Source of the DNA: Methylobacillus sp.
GTDB lineage: Bacteria > Pseudomonadota > Gammaproteobacteria > Burkholderiales > Methylophilaceae
Length of the DNA stretch: 37,916 bases
Direction of reading: 5' to 3'
Assembly: GCA_031277395.1 (NCBI GenBank)
Contig: JAITML010000054.1
Coordinates: forward strand, 1 to 37,916
The position numbers were made by a program, and so were the translations under genes. The notes under the pieces were generated by a model. The model was not told where the DNA came from and ran no database searches. It was given only the letters and a program-made list of their open reading frames with translations. This document shows, piece by piece, positions 7,431 to 16,315 of the stretch. Numbering within the stretch: the first letter of the stretch is position 1; the number at the start of each line of letters is the position of its first letter.

Positions 7431-10400
7431 CCATGTTGCGATTCGTGTATCTGCTCAGCATCGGGCTTGTACGGAAACAGGGTCCGTATCAGCATGTAGA
7501 ACAGCGGCACGAAAAAAATACCAAATACCGTCGCGGTCAGCATACCGCCCAGCACACCGGTGCCGATGGCTCGCCGACTCGCTGCGCCCGCCCCGGTGGA
7601 GAGCGCGAGCGGTAACACACCAAACAGGAAGGCGAGCGAAGTCATGAGGATGGGGCGCAACCGCTGGCGCACCGCTTGCATGGTCGCATCCATGAGCGAT
7701 TTGCCCTGCTCCTGCAAATGCTTGGCGAATTCCACGATGAGAATTGCGTTTTTGGCGGCGAGACCCACCGTGGTAAGCAGGCCAACTTGAAAGTATACGT
7801 CAGCCGACATACCGCGCAAAGTGGTTGTAAGCACCGCGCCGATAATGCCAAGCGGCACGATGAGTATGACCGAGAACGGCACCGCCCAGCTTTCATACAG
7901 CGCGGCGAGACAGAGAAACACGAACAGAATGGAAATCGCATACAACAGCGGCGCCTGCGAGCCGGATAACCGTTCCTGATACGAGGCCTGCGTCCAATCG
8001 ACGCCGAAACCTTCCGGCAATTCTTTCACGAGTTCTTCGACCGCATTCATTGCATCGCCGGAACTTACGTCAGGCGCGGCTTCACCGACGATTTCCACCG
8101 CGGAGATGCCGTTGTAACGTTCCAGCAACGGCGAACCGAACGTCCAGTAGCTGTTGGAGAACATAGCGAATGGCACCATTTCACCATTGCCGTTGCGCGC
8201 GTACCACTCCCCGATATTTTCCGGCGCCATGCGGAAAGGCGCATCGGCCTGCACATAGACTTTTTTCACGCGGCCGTTGTGCACGAAATCATTGACATAA
8301 TCGCCGCCCATCGCAAGCGACAACGTGCTGTTGACCGCGTCTGTGGTCAGCTTGAACGCGCCCGCTTTTTCGTCATCAATATCAACCTGGAATTGCGGCG
8401 TGTCTTCGAGACCGGTGGCGCGCACCCTGTTCGGATCGAGGCGCGGATCTTTTTTTGCAAGCTCCAGGAACTGGTTGCGCGCTGCCATAAGTGCCTCATG
8501 GCCTCTGCCGCCGAGATCGCGCAACTCCATCGTGAAGCCCGCGCTCTGGCCGAGGCCGCGCACACTGGGCGGCATCATCACAAAAACCTTGGCATCACGA
8601 ATCATCGCGGATAAATCACGGCTCGCTTCTGACGCAATCACGGCAGCGCTTTTGGAAGGATCGGTACGTTCCGACCAGTCGCGCAATTTGATGAAAGCGC
8701 GTCCCACATTCTGGCTGTTGCCGCTTTGCCCCGAGCCTATGATGGTGACTATGGATTCGACCGCGTCGGTTTTTTTGAGAAAGTAGTCCTCCACCTGCTG
8801 CATCGCCTGCCGCGTGCGGTAATCCGTCGCACCCACCGGCAATTGCACCTCCGCCCTGAGAGTGCCCTGATCTTCGTCCGGCAGGAAGGAAGTCGGCAGG
8901 CGATGGAACAGCAACGCGAGCACCACGGCAATGCCGCCATACACCAGCAGCGCGACAAACTTGCGCGCGATGATGCCGCGCACCGTCGTTTGATACGCAG
9001 CCGAAGAGCGATCGAAAGTCCGGTTGAACCAGCCGAAGAAACCGCGCCGCTGGTGCGGGTGGTGGTCACTCGCCGGTTTGAGCAGTGTGGCGCACAGTGC
9101 CGGAGTGAGCACAAGCGCGACCAGCACGGAGAGCAGCATTGCGGAAACAATGGTGATCGAAAACTGGCGGTAGATCACACCGGTGGAGCCGCCGAAAAAC
9201 GCCATCGGAATGAACACCGCCGACAACACCATCGCGATACCGATCAATGCACCGGTAATTTCGTCCATTGATCTGCGTGTGGCCGCCTTGGGCGGCAGTT
9301 TTTCCTCGCGCATCACGCGCTCGACATTTTCGACCACGACAATGGCGTCATCGACCAGCAAGCCGATGGCGAGCACGAGCGCGAACATGGTAAGCGTGTT
9401 GATGGTAAAGCCAAACGCCGCGAGCACACCGAAGGTACCGAGCAACACAACCGGAACCGCAATCGCGGGAATCAGCGTCGCGCGCCATTCCTGCAAAAAC
9501 ACGAACATGATGAGCACCACCAACGCGATGGCCTCGATCAGCGTCTTGACCACTTCCTCGATGGAGATCCGCACAAAGGGCGTTGTGTCGTAGCCGTATC
9601 TGGTTTCCAGCTTGAGTTCAGTCGGGTAGTACGCCTCCAGCTCCTTCATTTTGGCCTTGACCGCATCCGCTGTGCCGAGCGCGTTGGCGTCGGAGGAAAG
9701 ACGTATCATCATCGCGGCGGAAACTTCGCCACTGAACCGCGTGCGTGGCGAATAACTGCTCGCGCCCAACTCAACCCGCGCCACATCCTTGAGCCGCACC
9801 GTGGAGCCGTCCGCTTCGGACTTCAGCACGATGTTGTTGAATTGATCGACATTGGTGAGCTTGCTGCGCGCGGTGATGGTCGCGTTGAGTTGCTGGCCGG
9901 GCGTGGCGGGCACATCGCCCAGTTGTCCGGCGGAAACCTGGGTATTCTGCGCGAGTATCGCCGCATTGACATCGGACGGCATGAGGTTGTATTTCACCAG
10001 CTTCGCCGGATCCATCCACACGCGCATCGCGTAGCCCGCGCCTATGGACGTCACTTCACCCACGCCGTCAAGACGACTGATCTGGTCGATCACCGTGCTG
10101 TTGATGAAATCGCCGATGTCGATCGCCGTGACTTTGGGATTGTTTGAAATCAGCGACACCAGCATGAGAATATCGACGTTGGATTTGTTGACGATCACAC
10201 CCTGCGTTTGCACCGCCTGCGGCAATCGCGGCATCGCCTGTTGCAGCTTGTTTTGTACCTGCATCTGCGCCACATCGGGATTGGTGCCCGCATCAAACGT
10301 AAGCCGCACGCTCGCCCCGCCCGAGGAATTGGAAGTCGAGGTCATGTAGAGCAGATGGTCGATGCCCGTCATCGCCTGCTCAATCACCTGCGTGACCGAG

Positions 10401-10576
10401 TCCTCGACCGTCTTGGCCGATGCGCCGGGATAGGTGGCGCTGATGTTGACGACCGGCGGCGCGATATCGGGATATTGTTCCAGCGGCAACGTGAAAATCG
10501 AAGCGAGACCGGCCAGCATGATGATAATGGCAATCACCCATGCGAAGATGGGACGGTCAATAAAGAAACGCGCCAC
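7427..10576 (-). CDS. acrB: RND multidrug efflux transporter, HAE1 family
   Basis: This inner-membrane proton/drug antiporter has 1049 residues, the standard length for AcrB/MexB. The N-terminus MARFFIDRPIFAWVIAIIIM is the classic HAE1 start. The proton-relay pair of aspartates is in GLLVDDAIVVVENVERVM (near residue 407), and the partner lysine is in GLAAKNAILIVEF. Twelve membrane segments and two large periplasmic loops are evident. It follows the membrane-fusion gene after three bases and overlaps the channel gene by four, so the three are one operon. No TetR or MarR repressor lies next to the operon; a Cpx-like system lies just upstream instead. Drug range cannot be predicted. Confidence 0.97.
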   Translation of the reverse strand: MARFFIDRPIFAWVIAIIIMLAGLASIFTLPLEQYPDIAPPVVNISATYPGASAKTVEDSVTQVIEQAMTGIDHLLYMTSTSNSSGGASVRLTFDAGTNPDVAQMQVQNKLQQAMPRLPQAVQTQGVIVNKSNVDILMLVSLISNNPKVTAIDIGDFINSTVIDQISRLDGVGEVTSIGAGYAMRVWMDPAKLVKYNLMPSDVNAAILAQNTQVSAGQLGDVPATPGQQLNATITARSKLTNVDQFNNIVLKSEADGSTVRLKDVARVELGASSYSPRTRFSGEVSAAMMIRLSSDANALGTADAVKAKMKELEAYYPTELKLETRYGYDTTPFVRISIEEVVKTLIEAIALVVLIMFVFLQEWRATLIPAIAVPVVLLGTFGVLAAFGFTINTLTMFALVLAIGLLVDDAIVVVENVERVMREEKLPPKAATRRSMDEITGALIGIAMVLSAVFIPMAFFGGSTGVIYRQFSITIVSAMLLSVLVALVLTPALCATLLKPASDHHPHQRRGFFGWFNRTFDRSSAAYQTTVRGIIARKFVALLVYGGIAVVLALLFHRLPTSFLPDEDQGTLRAEVQLPVGATDYRTRQAMQQVEDYFLKKTDAVESIVTIIGSGQSGNSQNVGRAFIKLRDWSERTDPSKSAAVIASEASRDLSAMIRDAKVFVMMPPSVRGLGQSAGFTMELRDLGGRGHEALMAARNQFLELAKKDPRLDPNRVRATGLEDTPQFQVDIDDEKAGAFKLTTDAVNSTLSLAMGGDYVNDFVHNGRVKKVYVQADAPFRMAPENIGEWYARNGNGEMVPFAMFSNSYWTFGSPLLERYNGISAVEIVGEAAPDVSSGDAMNAVEELVKELPEGFGVDWTQASYQERLSGSQAPLLYAISILFVFLCLAALYESWAVPFSVILIVPLGIIGAVLTTTLRGMSADVYFQVGLLTTVGLAAKNAILIVEFAKHLQEQGKSLMDATMQAVRQRLRPILMTSLAFLFGVLPLALSTGAGAASRRAIGTGVLGGMLTATVFGIFFVPLFYMLIRTLFPYKPDAEQIHESQHG

Positions 10577-10579
10577 GCC

Positions 10580-11752
10580 TTACTTTCCTTGCTGCGCGGC
10601 TGGTTGGGCAACAGGCGCGGCAGCAGATGCGGGCGGGCGCGGCGTCACCACGTCGCCGGGTTTGACACGCTGAAAACCATCCACGATCACACGATCACCG
10701 GCGCTCAGTCCGCCATCCACCACCCACTGGTCTCCGGCGGTGCGGCTTGTTTCCACCAGCCTTTGCTCCACCTTGTTTTGCGCATTGATTACCAGCACCA
10801 TCGCCTCGCCTTTGGCAGTGCGCGTCACGCTTTGCTGCGGCACCAGAATTGCGGCTTCGTCCACCGCTTCTTCGAGCTTCGCGCGCACATACATGCCGGG
10901 AAGCAGCAGACCTTCGGGATTGGGCAGGATGGCGCGCAACGTTACTGTGCTTGAAGTCGGATTGACCGTCGCCCCGCTGAAGCTCAAGCGGCCGGGATGC
11001 GGATATTCAACACCGCCTTCGAGTATCACCTTGATGCTCGCTTCGTCGCGACCCATGCGTTTCAACTTGCCGCTCGCGAGTTCCTGCTTGAGCCGCAGCA
11101 ACTCGCTGCTGGGCTGGGTCACATCCACATAAATCGGATCGAGCTGTTGCACCGTGGTGAGCGCGGCGGCCTGATTGGCGGTGACAAGCGCGCCCGGCGT
11201 GACGGCGGAAGTTTCCACGCGACCGGAAATCGGTGCGGTGATGCGGGTATAGCCAAGATTGATGCGCGCCGTTTGCAACGCGGCTTTGGCGAGCGCGATA
11301 TCCGCCTGCGCCTGCATCTGCGCGGCCAGCGCATCATCGTAATCCTGCTTGCTGACGGCGTTGATCTTGATGAGTTCGGCGTAGCGTTCGGCCTTGAGCT
11401 TGAGCGATTGCAGATTGGCTTCCGCTTTTTCCAGCGCGGCCTGACTGCTGTCAACTTCGGCCTGATACAGCGCGGGATCAATGCGGTACAACACGTCACC
11501 CGCCTTGACATTCGCGCCTTCAACGAACATGCGCTCGCGTATGATGCCGCTCACCTGCGGGCGGATCTCGGCGACCACATGCGCCGTCGTGCGACCGGGC
11601 AACTCGGTCACCAGCGTTTGCACGCCGGTGGTGATCGTAATCACGCCGACTTCCGGCGGCGGCTTGGGTGCGTTTTGCCCGTCACCGGACGGACTGCATC
11701 CCGCCAGCAACAGCGCCAGGATTATCAACAGACGGTTTTGACTTGTTTTCAT
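10580..11752 (-). CDS. acrA: RND efflux membrane-fusion lipoprotein (AcrA/MexA type)
   Basis: This periplasmic adaptor joins the transporter to the outer-membrane channel. I start it at 11752, 17 codons inside the longest frame, because a lipoprotein signal begins there (MKTSQNRLLIILALLLAGCSP, lipobox LLAGC). The lipoyl/barrel-sandwich halves (GRTTAHVVAEIRPQVSGIIR and YTRITAPISGRVETSAVTPG) flank a coiled-coil hairpin (residues about 90-165) rich in Ala, Glu and Lys. Length 390 residues is normal. It is the first gene of the pump operon, 97 bp downstream of a CpxP/Spy-like gene, with a hairpin between them. That hairpin may let part of the stress transcript continue into the pump genes. Confidence 0.96.
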   Translation of the reverse strand: MKTSQNRLLIILALLLAGCSPSGDGQNAPKPPPEVGVITITTGVQTLVTELPGRTTAHVVAEIRPQVSGIIRERMFVEGANVKAGDVLYRIDPALYQAEVDSSQAALEKAEANLQSLKLKAERYAELIKINAVSKQDYDDALAAQMQAQADIALAKAALQTARINLGYTRITAPISGRVETSAVTPGALVTANQAAALTTVQQLDPIYVDVTQPSSELLRLKQELASGKLKRMGRDEASIKVILEGGVEYPHPGRLSFSGATVNPTSSTVTLRAILPNPEGLLLPGMYVRAKLEEAVDEAAILVPQQSVTRTAKGEAMVLVINAQNKVEQRLVETSRTAGDQWVVDGGLSAGDRVIVDGFQRVKPGDVVTPRPPASAAAPVAQPAAQQGK

Positions 11753-11771
11753 GGTGGTTTCAAATGGAAAA

Positions 11772-11801
11772 GCTCCGGGTAAGTTGTACATTACCCGGAG
11801 C
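11772..11801 (-). terminator. Hairpin between cpxP-like gene and pump operon
   Basis: Perfect 11-bp arms GCTCCGGGTAA / TTACCCGGAGC with an 8-base loop, followed on the minus strand by TTTTCC. The T-run is short, so I read it as a leaky terminator allowing partial read-through into acrA. It sits 20 bases upstream of the acrA start. Confidence 0.65.
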
Positions 11802-11849
11802 AACGCGCAAACACAATTCAGCGCATCAGCTTATGCGCGGAATATCGCG

Positions 11850-12317
11850 TTAATCGTCGTCATCTTCCTTGTCACGTTTGCGACGATCTTCCAGCTTCTG
11901 CTTTTGCTCGGGCGTCAGCACGTCATGAATCCGGCGCATGGTTTCGATACGTTGCACCGTTGCGTCCGCCATCAGCTTGGCCTGCTTGTTCGCCAGTTCA
12001 TTCACCTTGGCGGCATCGTACTTTTCAGCACGGGCGGCTTCCCGCAGCGCCTTTTTCGTTTCGCGCAATTCCTTGCGGCGATCTTCAAACTGCGATTTCT
12101 GCTTTTCACGGATATCCTTGATCTGTGATTTTTGCTCATCGGTCAGTTTCAAATCCTTGAACGATGCGCGATCATCAGAGCCGCGGTATTCGTGACCGCC
12201 ACAGCGATGCTCGGAATGACGACCATCACCACCATGGTCACCCGCCATGGCGGGCGCGGTGGCTAGCAATGAGGCGGCTGCCAGTGCAGCAGATGCGAGT
12301 AAATAATGACGTTTCAT
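11850..12317 (-). CDS. CpxP/Spy-family periplasmic chaperone
   Basis: A Shine-Dalgarno GGAGG precedes the ATG at 12317, and a signal peptide follows (MKRHYLLASAALAAASLLAT, cleavage after PAMA). The mature part has a His-rich start, then long charged helices with the LTxxQ-like pairs typical of CpxP/Spy (LKLTDEQKSQIKDIREKQK and VLTPEQKQKLEDRR). The acidic tail is EDDDD. CpxP proteins bind misfolded periplasmic proteins and damp the CpxA kinase; Spy is an ATP-independent chaperone. The gene is divergent from the response regulator with CpxR-type repeats in between, the same layout as cpxP-cpxRA in enterobacteria. Length 155 residues. Function is inferred from family and context. Confidence 0.88.
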   Translation of the reverse strand: MKRHYLLASAALAAASLLATAPAMAGDHGGDGRHSEHRCGGHEYRGSDDRASFKDLKLTDEQKSQIKDIREKQKSQFEDRRKELRETKKALREAARAEKYDAAKVNELANKQAKLMADATVQRIETMRRIHDVLTPEQKQKLEDRRKRDKEDDDD

Positions 12318-12395
12318 AAAATGACCTCCTTCGGTCTTGCGGTTGAACACGGTGCCCATTTTCCTGATTGCCGCGCAAGCTTGGGTATGGATGGG

Positions 12396-12420
12396 GTAAG
12401 ACTTGGTAAAATTGTGTAAG
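12396..12420. promoter_or_regulatory. Tandem CpxR-type box: GTAAG-N5-GTAAA-N5-GTAAG
   Basis: Three direct GTAAR repeats sit at exactly 10-bp spacing in the 172-bp region between the cpxP-like gene and the response regulator. The known CpxR site is two GTAAA-like repeats about 5 bp apart, so this is a match plus one extra half-site. It lies 70-95 bp upstream of the regulator start and 79-103 bp upstream of the chaperone start, suitable for controlling both. Confidence 0.8.
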
Positions 12421-12489
12421 AAACCCACCAATACCTTGCAGTTCTTTGGCACAATCCACCCATCACATTGCGCATGGTATGACAAAAAT

Positions 12490-13179
12490 ATGTTGCAGGT
12501 TCTGCTGATTGATGACGATATCGAGCTGTGCCAGATGATGGAAGAATATCTGGAAGCCGAACATTTCGCGCTGGAATTCGCCCACGACGGCGAAACCGGC
12601 GCGCGCATGGCCATATCCGGCAAACATGATCTGGTGGTGCTGGACGTAATGATGCCCGGCATCGACGGCTTCGATACGCTGCGTCTCATACGCAATACCA
12701 GCCAGATTCCGGTCATCATGCTCACCGCCAAGGGCGATGACATTGATCGCATCATCGGACTGGAACTCGGCGCCGATGATTATCTGACCAAACCTTTCAA
12801 CCCGCGCGAACTGGTCGCCCGCCTCAAGGCGATTCAACGCCGCGTGGCAGCGCGTGACGCAAATGAGCCGAAAGACGGCGTGCTGCGCGTGGGTCGCGCG
12901 CAAGTCAATTCCGCCGACCGCACCGCCGAATGGAACGGCGAACCGCTGTCACTTACCACCAGCGAATTTGCGCTTCTGGAAACGCTGCTCAAAAACGCCG
13001 GCCATGTCGTCAGCAAAGCCGATCTGTTTTTGCAGGCGCTTGGCCGTCCTGAAACCAAATATGATCGCAGCATAGACGTGCACGTCAGCAATCTGCGCCA
13101 AAAACTCGGCACGCTGGATGACGGTCGCTCGCCCATCCAGACCGTGCGCAACGTCGGCTATCAATTCATTACCGGCTGA
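12490..13179 (+). CDS. cpxR: OmpR-family response regulator, CpxR-like
   Basis: The start at 12490 gives a canonical receiver N-terminus (MLQVLLIDDDIELCQMMEEY). The acidic pair is D9/D10, the phosphoacceptor is D52 in VVLDVMMPG, and the LTAKGDD and KPFNPRELVAR segments complete the receiver. The second half is a winged-helix OmpR DNA-binding domain (SLTTSEFALLETLLKNAGHVVSK, then DVHVSNLRQKLG). Length 229 residues. The kinase gene starts four bases after its stop. The CpxR-type repeats upstream and the divergent CpxP-like gene argue that this is the Cpx envelope-stress regulator of this organism, probably autoregulated. The name rests on context as well as family. Confidence 0.93.
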   Translation: MLQVLLIDDDIELCQMMEEYLEAEHFALEFAHDGETGARMAISGKHDLVVLDVMMPGIDGFDTLRLIRNTSQIPVIMLTAKGDDIDRIIGLELGADDYLTKPFNPRELVARLKAIQRRVAARDANEPKDGVLRVGRAQVNSADRTAEWNGEPLSLTTSEFALLETLLKNAGHVVSKADLFLQALGRPETKYDRSIDVHVSNLRQKLGTLDDGRSPIQTVRNVGYQFITG

Positions 13180-13183
13180 CATC

Positions 13184-14530
13184 ATGGGTCGCCTTTTCTG
13201 GAAATTATTCATCAGTCTTTCGGTGACGCTGATCCTCATCGGCATCATCATCGGCAGCGGCGTTTATCTGCATGAACAACACGAGCGCAACGCAGATGGC
13301 ATACAGAGCGACCGCCGCGCCGAATTTGCAGTGGGGTTGTTCGCGAATGCGCTGCATCACGGCGGCGTGACGGGCGCGCAGGATCTGCTGACCAACTGGC
13401 CGGGGCAATATCCGCTGCGCGTGATGATCGTCGATGCGGACGGGCGCGATGTGCTTGGGCGAACCGTGCCGCCGGATGTGCTCGCCAAGGCGCGCGTGAT
13501 ACTGGAGCGCGGCCAGGGGCGTGATCGCAATAATGACCGCGACAACCGCAGCGTGCGCGAAGTCAAAGCGCCCGATGGCCAGCATTATGTGGTGTTTCTG
13601 CCTGCAGACAACACCACCTACACCGGCCCGCCGCGCATGCCGCCGGTCGCCGTGCAGATCACCATTGCCCTGCTCGCCAGCCTGCTGTTCAGCGCGATTT
13701 TCGCCAGCTACATGACCCGCCCCATTCGCTATCTGCGCAAGGTCAGCACGCGCCTCGCGGAAGGCGAGCTCGACGCGCGCGTCAAACCTTTTTTCGGCAG
13801 ACGCAATGATGAAATGTCCGAGCTTGGCGAGGATTTCGACTTCATGGCAGGCCGTCTGCAATCACTCATCGACGCGCAGCGCCAGTTGCTGCATGACGTT
13901 TCGCACGAGCTGCGCTCACCCGTCGCGCGCATGCGGCTCGCTGCGGGTCTCGCGCAACAACAGCCGGAAAAACTGCAATTCGCGCTGGAACGCATCGAGC
14001 GCGAAACCGAGCGGCTGGATGAACTGCTCGGGCAGATACTCACACTGGCGCGGCTGGAATCCAACCTCAACCGCGACGCGACGGAAAAAGTCAGCCTGGA
14101 CGAGTTGCTCGGCGAAATCGTCGAGGATGTCGGCTTTGAAGCGCAGGCGCTCAATCGCAGCGTTGCATTCAAGGTGGATCACAGCGCCGAACTGCAAGGC
14201 CAGCGCGAATTGCTGCGCCGCGCGTTTGAAAACATCATCCGCAACGCGCTCAAATACACCGCCGAAAATACCGCCGTGGAAATCACGCTCGCCACCGATG
14301 CGCACAAACCCGTCGTGCTCATCCGCGATCATGGCCCCGGCATTCCCGCGGCGGAGCTGGACAAGGTATTCCAGCCCTTTTATCGCGTATCGGAAAAAGA
14401 CAAATCGCAACCTTCCGGCTACGGGCTGGGGCTGGCCATCGCCATGCGCGCACTGAAAAAACACGCGGCAACCATCGCGCTGGATAACGCATCTGACGGC
14501 GGGTTGCTGGTACGCATCACTTTCCACTAA
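13184..14530 (+). CDS. cpxA: CpxA-like membrane sensor histidine kinase
   Basis: The kinase starts at 13184, four bases after the regulator gene. It has a membrane helix (residues 8-29), a periplasmic sensor of about 120 residues, a second helix (157-177), a HAMP linker with the P-I-x-x-L pattern (TRPIRYLRKVSTRLAEGELD), and the phosphoacceptor H241 in HDVSHELRSPVARM. The ATPase domain shows the N box (ENIIRNALKYTAEN), G1 (IRDHGPGIP) and G2 (GYGLGLAIAMR). The sensor loop is short and rich in Arg and Asp (RGQGRDRNNDRDNR). By analogy it phosphorylates the upstream regulator on envelope damage. Length 448 residues; it ends seven bases from the convergent eptA. Confidence 0.93.
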   Translation: MGRLFWKLFISLSVTLILIGIIIGSGVYLHEQHERNADGIQSDRRAEFAVGLFANALHHGGVTGAQDLLTNWPGQYPLRVMIVDADGRDVLGRTVPPDVLAKARVILERGQGRDRNNDRDNRSVREVKAPDGQHYVVFLPADNTTYTGPPRMPPVAVQITIALLASLLFSAIFASYMTRPIRYLRKVSTRLAEGELDARVKPFFGRRNDEMSELGEDFDFMAGRLQSLIDAQRQLLHDVSHELRSPVARMRLAAGLAQQQPEKLQFALERIERETERLDELLGQILTLARLESNLNRDATEKVSLDELLGEIVEDVGFEAQALNRSVAFKVDHSAELQGQRELLRRAFENIIRNALKYTAENTAVEITLATDAHKPVVLIRDHGPGIPAAELDKVFQPFYRVSEKDKSQPSGYGLGLAIAMRALKKHAATIALDNASDGGLLVRITFH

Positions 14531-14537
14531 GCGGAAT

Positions 14538-16193
14538 TTACTGTCCGTCCGGCGCGACTTTCGGTGCAATTCCCGCACGTTGCAAATCAAGATTTTCAGG
14601 CAGGATGTTTCTCGGCCCTTCGCATATTTTTGTACCCACCTCGAAACCGGCGAGCAATGCGCAGAACATGTCGTCCTGACTAACCGGGGTATCGCGGTAC
14701 GGCTTGAGTTGATCGGCGCTGTAACCAAAGTTGGGCCCCGTCCAGATGATCGCGGGGACGTGCGTTTGCTCTCTGGGCGCGGTCTCGTAAGGAGCTGCGT
14801 GGAGATAGACGCCGTTTTCGCCAAGCGATTCGCCATGGTCGGAGACAAACAGCATCGCGGTGCCGTATTCGTCGCTGTATTTTTTCAGGAACTGAATCAC
14901 TTCAGACAGGAAATAGTCGGTGTAAAGTATCGCGTTGTCGTAGGCATTATCGACTTCCTCCCGACTGCATGTTTTCAAATCACGGCTTTGGCAGGTCGGT
15001 GTGAAGCGCTCAAACTCCTGAGGATAGCGCAGATAGTATTCCGGTCCGTGGTTGCCGCGCTGGTGCAGCACGATGAGAATATCCTTCCCTTTTTTCGACG
15101 CAACGTAGTCATCCAGCTTGTTCAACATGCCCATGTCGCGACATTCGTAGTTCGTGCACATCGGGTTAAGTGTGGGGGTTTTGAAATTCTGGTACGGCAA
15201 GCGCGTCGCCACGCCTTTGGAGTCGGAATTGTTGTCGCGCCATAAAATTTGCACACCGAGCCGCGCCAGCACATCCAGCGCATTCTCCATCTGCGCCGCT
15301 TTTTTGATCCCGAAATGCTTGCGCCCCAGCGCCGAAAACATGCAAGGTACGGAGTAGCCGGTTGAGGTGCCGCACGAAGTCGCGTCGGTCATGCTGACCA
15401 CATCTTCCTCTTTTTCGAGCAAGGGATTGGTCGGCCGTGCGTAGCCATTCAACGAAAAACGATCCGCGCGCGCAGTTTCGCCCACAACCACGATAATCAA
15501 CTGCTTTTTGCGATCGGGATTCAGCAAATGCGCGTCCGGCGCCGTCGGTGTCAACGGGCCGATGTGGGAGAGGTCAATTTTCTGGCCGAGATATTCAAAA
15601 AACGAGAAAACAAAAAAGGTCGGGTTCGCGTATTTCCGCACCATTTTTTGATTGCGAATGAACGAGGCGTAACTCCCCGCGAACGGCGCGGCAATCAATG
15701 TCAGCACGATGATCAAACCCAGCGCCAGTTTGAGCCGCGCGAAGAATTCGCGCCGCAGCGATTCCGTTTTCGGCCAGTAACGCCACACCAGCCCCGCGGG
15801 AATCAGGCCGAATACCACCGTGCGCCATGCGAGACTCCAGCTCATCAAACCTGTCGCTTCGTGCACGTCGGTAGCGAAGATGTTATCTATCATGACCGTG
15901 TCGATCATGACCGAAAAATGGTCCATGTAATACGCGACCTGCGCCCCCGCCACCAGCAGCAGAGCCAATATCCAGCGACCCGCGCGACCCGGCGTGACAA
16001 GCACCAGAAACAGCAGCGTTCCCACCGTGAAAAACAGCGCAAGCGAAATCAGAAACGGCGCATTGGCGAGCGTGAGCGGATAAACTTCGAGCAGCCGTCC
16101 GAACAATCGCAGATTGCCGGTCACCATGAAAAACAGCGCGACGATCAGAACGATGCGGGTTTGCGGCGTGAAAACCGGAGGTATTTTGGGCAT
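14538..16193 (-). CDS. eptA: Lipid A phosphoethanolamine transferase (EptA family)
   Basis: EptA moves phosphoethanolamine from phosphatidylethanolamine to lipid A on the periplasmic side of the inner membrane, lowering affinity for cationic peptides. The N-terminal half holds five membrane helices; the C-terminal half is the sulfatase-fold domain. Key residues are visible: E239 in VVGETARADRF, the nucleophilic threonine T278 in SCGTSTGYS, HQRGNHGPEYY and VSDHGESLGENGVYLH for zinc binding. I start at 16193 because that matches the start of the paralogue at 37457; a frame extending 34 codons further has no support. It converges on cpxA. CpxR is known to affect eptA in enterobacteria, so co-regulation is plausible. 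Confidence 0.94.
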   Translation of the reverse strand: MPKIPPVFTPQTRIVLIVALFFMVTGNLRLFGRLLEVYPLTLANAPFLISLALFFTVGTLLFLVLVTPGRAGRWILALLLVAGAQVAYYMDHFSVMIDTVMIDNIFATDVHEATGLMSWSLAWRTVVFGLIPAGLVWRYWPKTESLRREFFARLKLALGLIIVLTLIAAPFAGSYASFIRNQKMVRKYANPTFFVFSFFEYLGQKIDLSHIGPLTPTAPDAHLLNPDRKKQLIIVVVGETARADRFSLNGYARPTNPLLEKEEDVVSMTDATSCGTSTGYSVPCMFSALGRKHFGIKKAAQMENALDVLARLGVQILWRDNNSDSKGVATRLPYQNFKTPTLNPMCTNYECRDMGMLNKLDDYVASKKGKDILIVLHQRGNHGPEYYLRYPQEFERFTPTCQSRDLKTCSREEVDNAYDNAILYTDYFLSEVIQFLKKYSDEYGTAMLFVSDHGESLGENGVYLHAAPYETAPREQTHVPAIIWTGPNFGYSADQLKPYRDTPVSQDDMFCALLAGFEVGTKICEGPRNILPENLDLQRAGIAPKVAPDGQ

Positions 16194-16315
16194 GTGAATG
16201 CGCGGAATTTTGCAAAGCGTGAAATTTACCACTTTCCGCAAGAGTGAGTGCAGTTTTCTTGCGACTTGTCCGGGTTCATAATAGGCGCTTTCCACGATGA
16301 ACTGAAAGGATCACC

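Noticed and set aside
14538-16193. Mobile colistin resistance (mcr) gene
   Set aside because: Shared EptA/MCR motifs are family-wide; the context is chromosomal, there is no insertion sequence, and a paralogue lies nearby.
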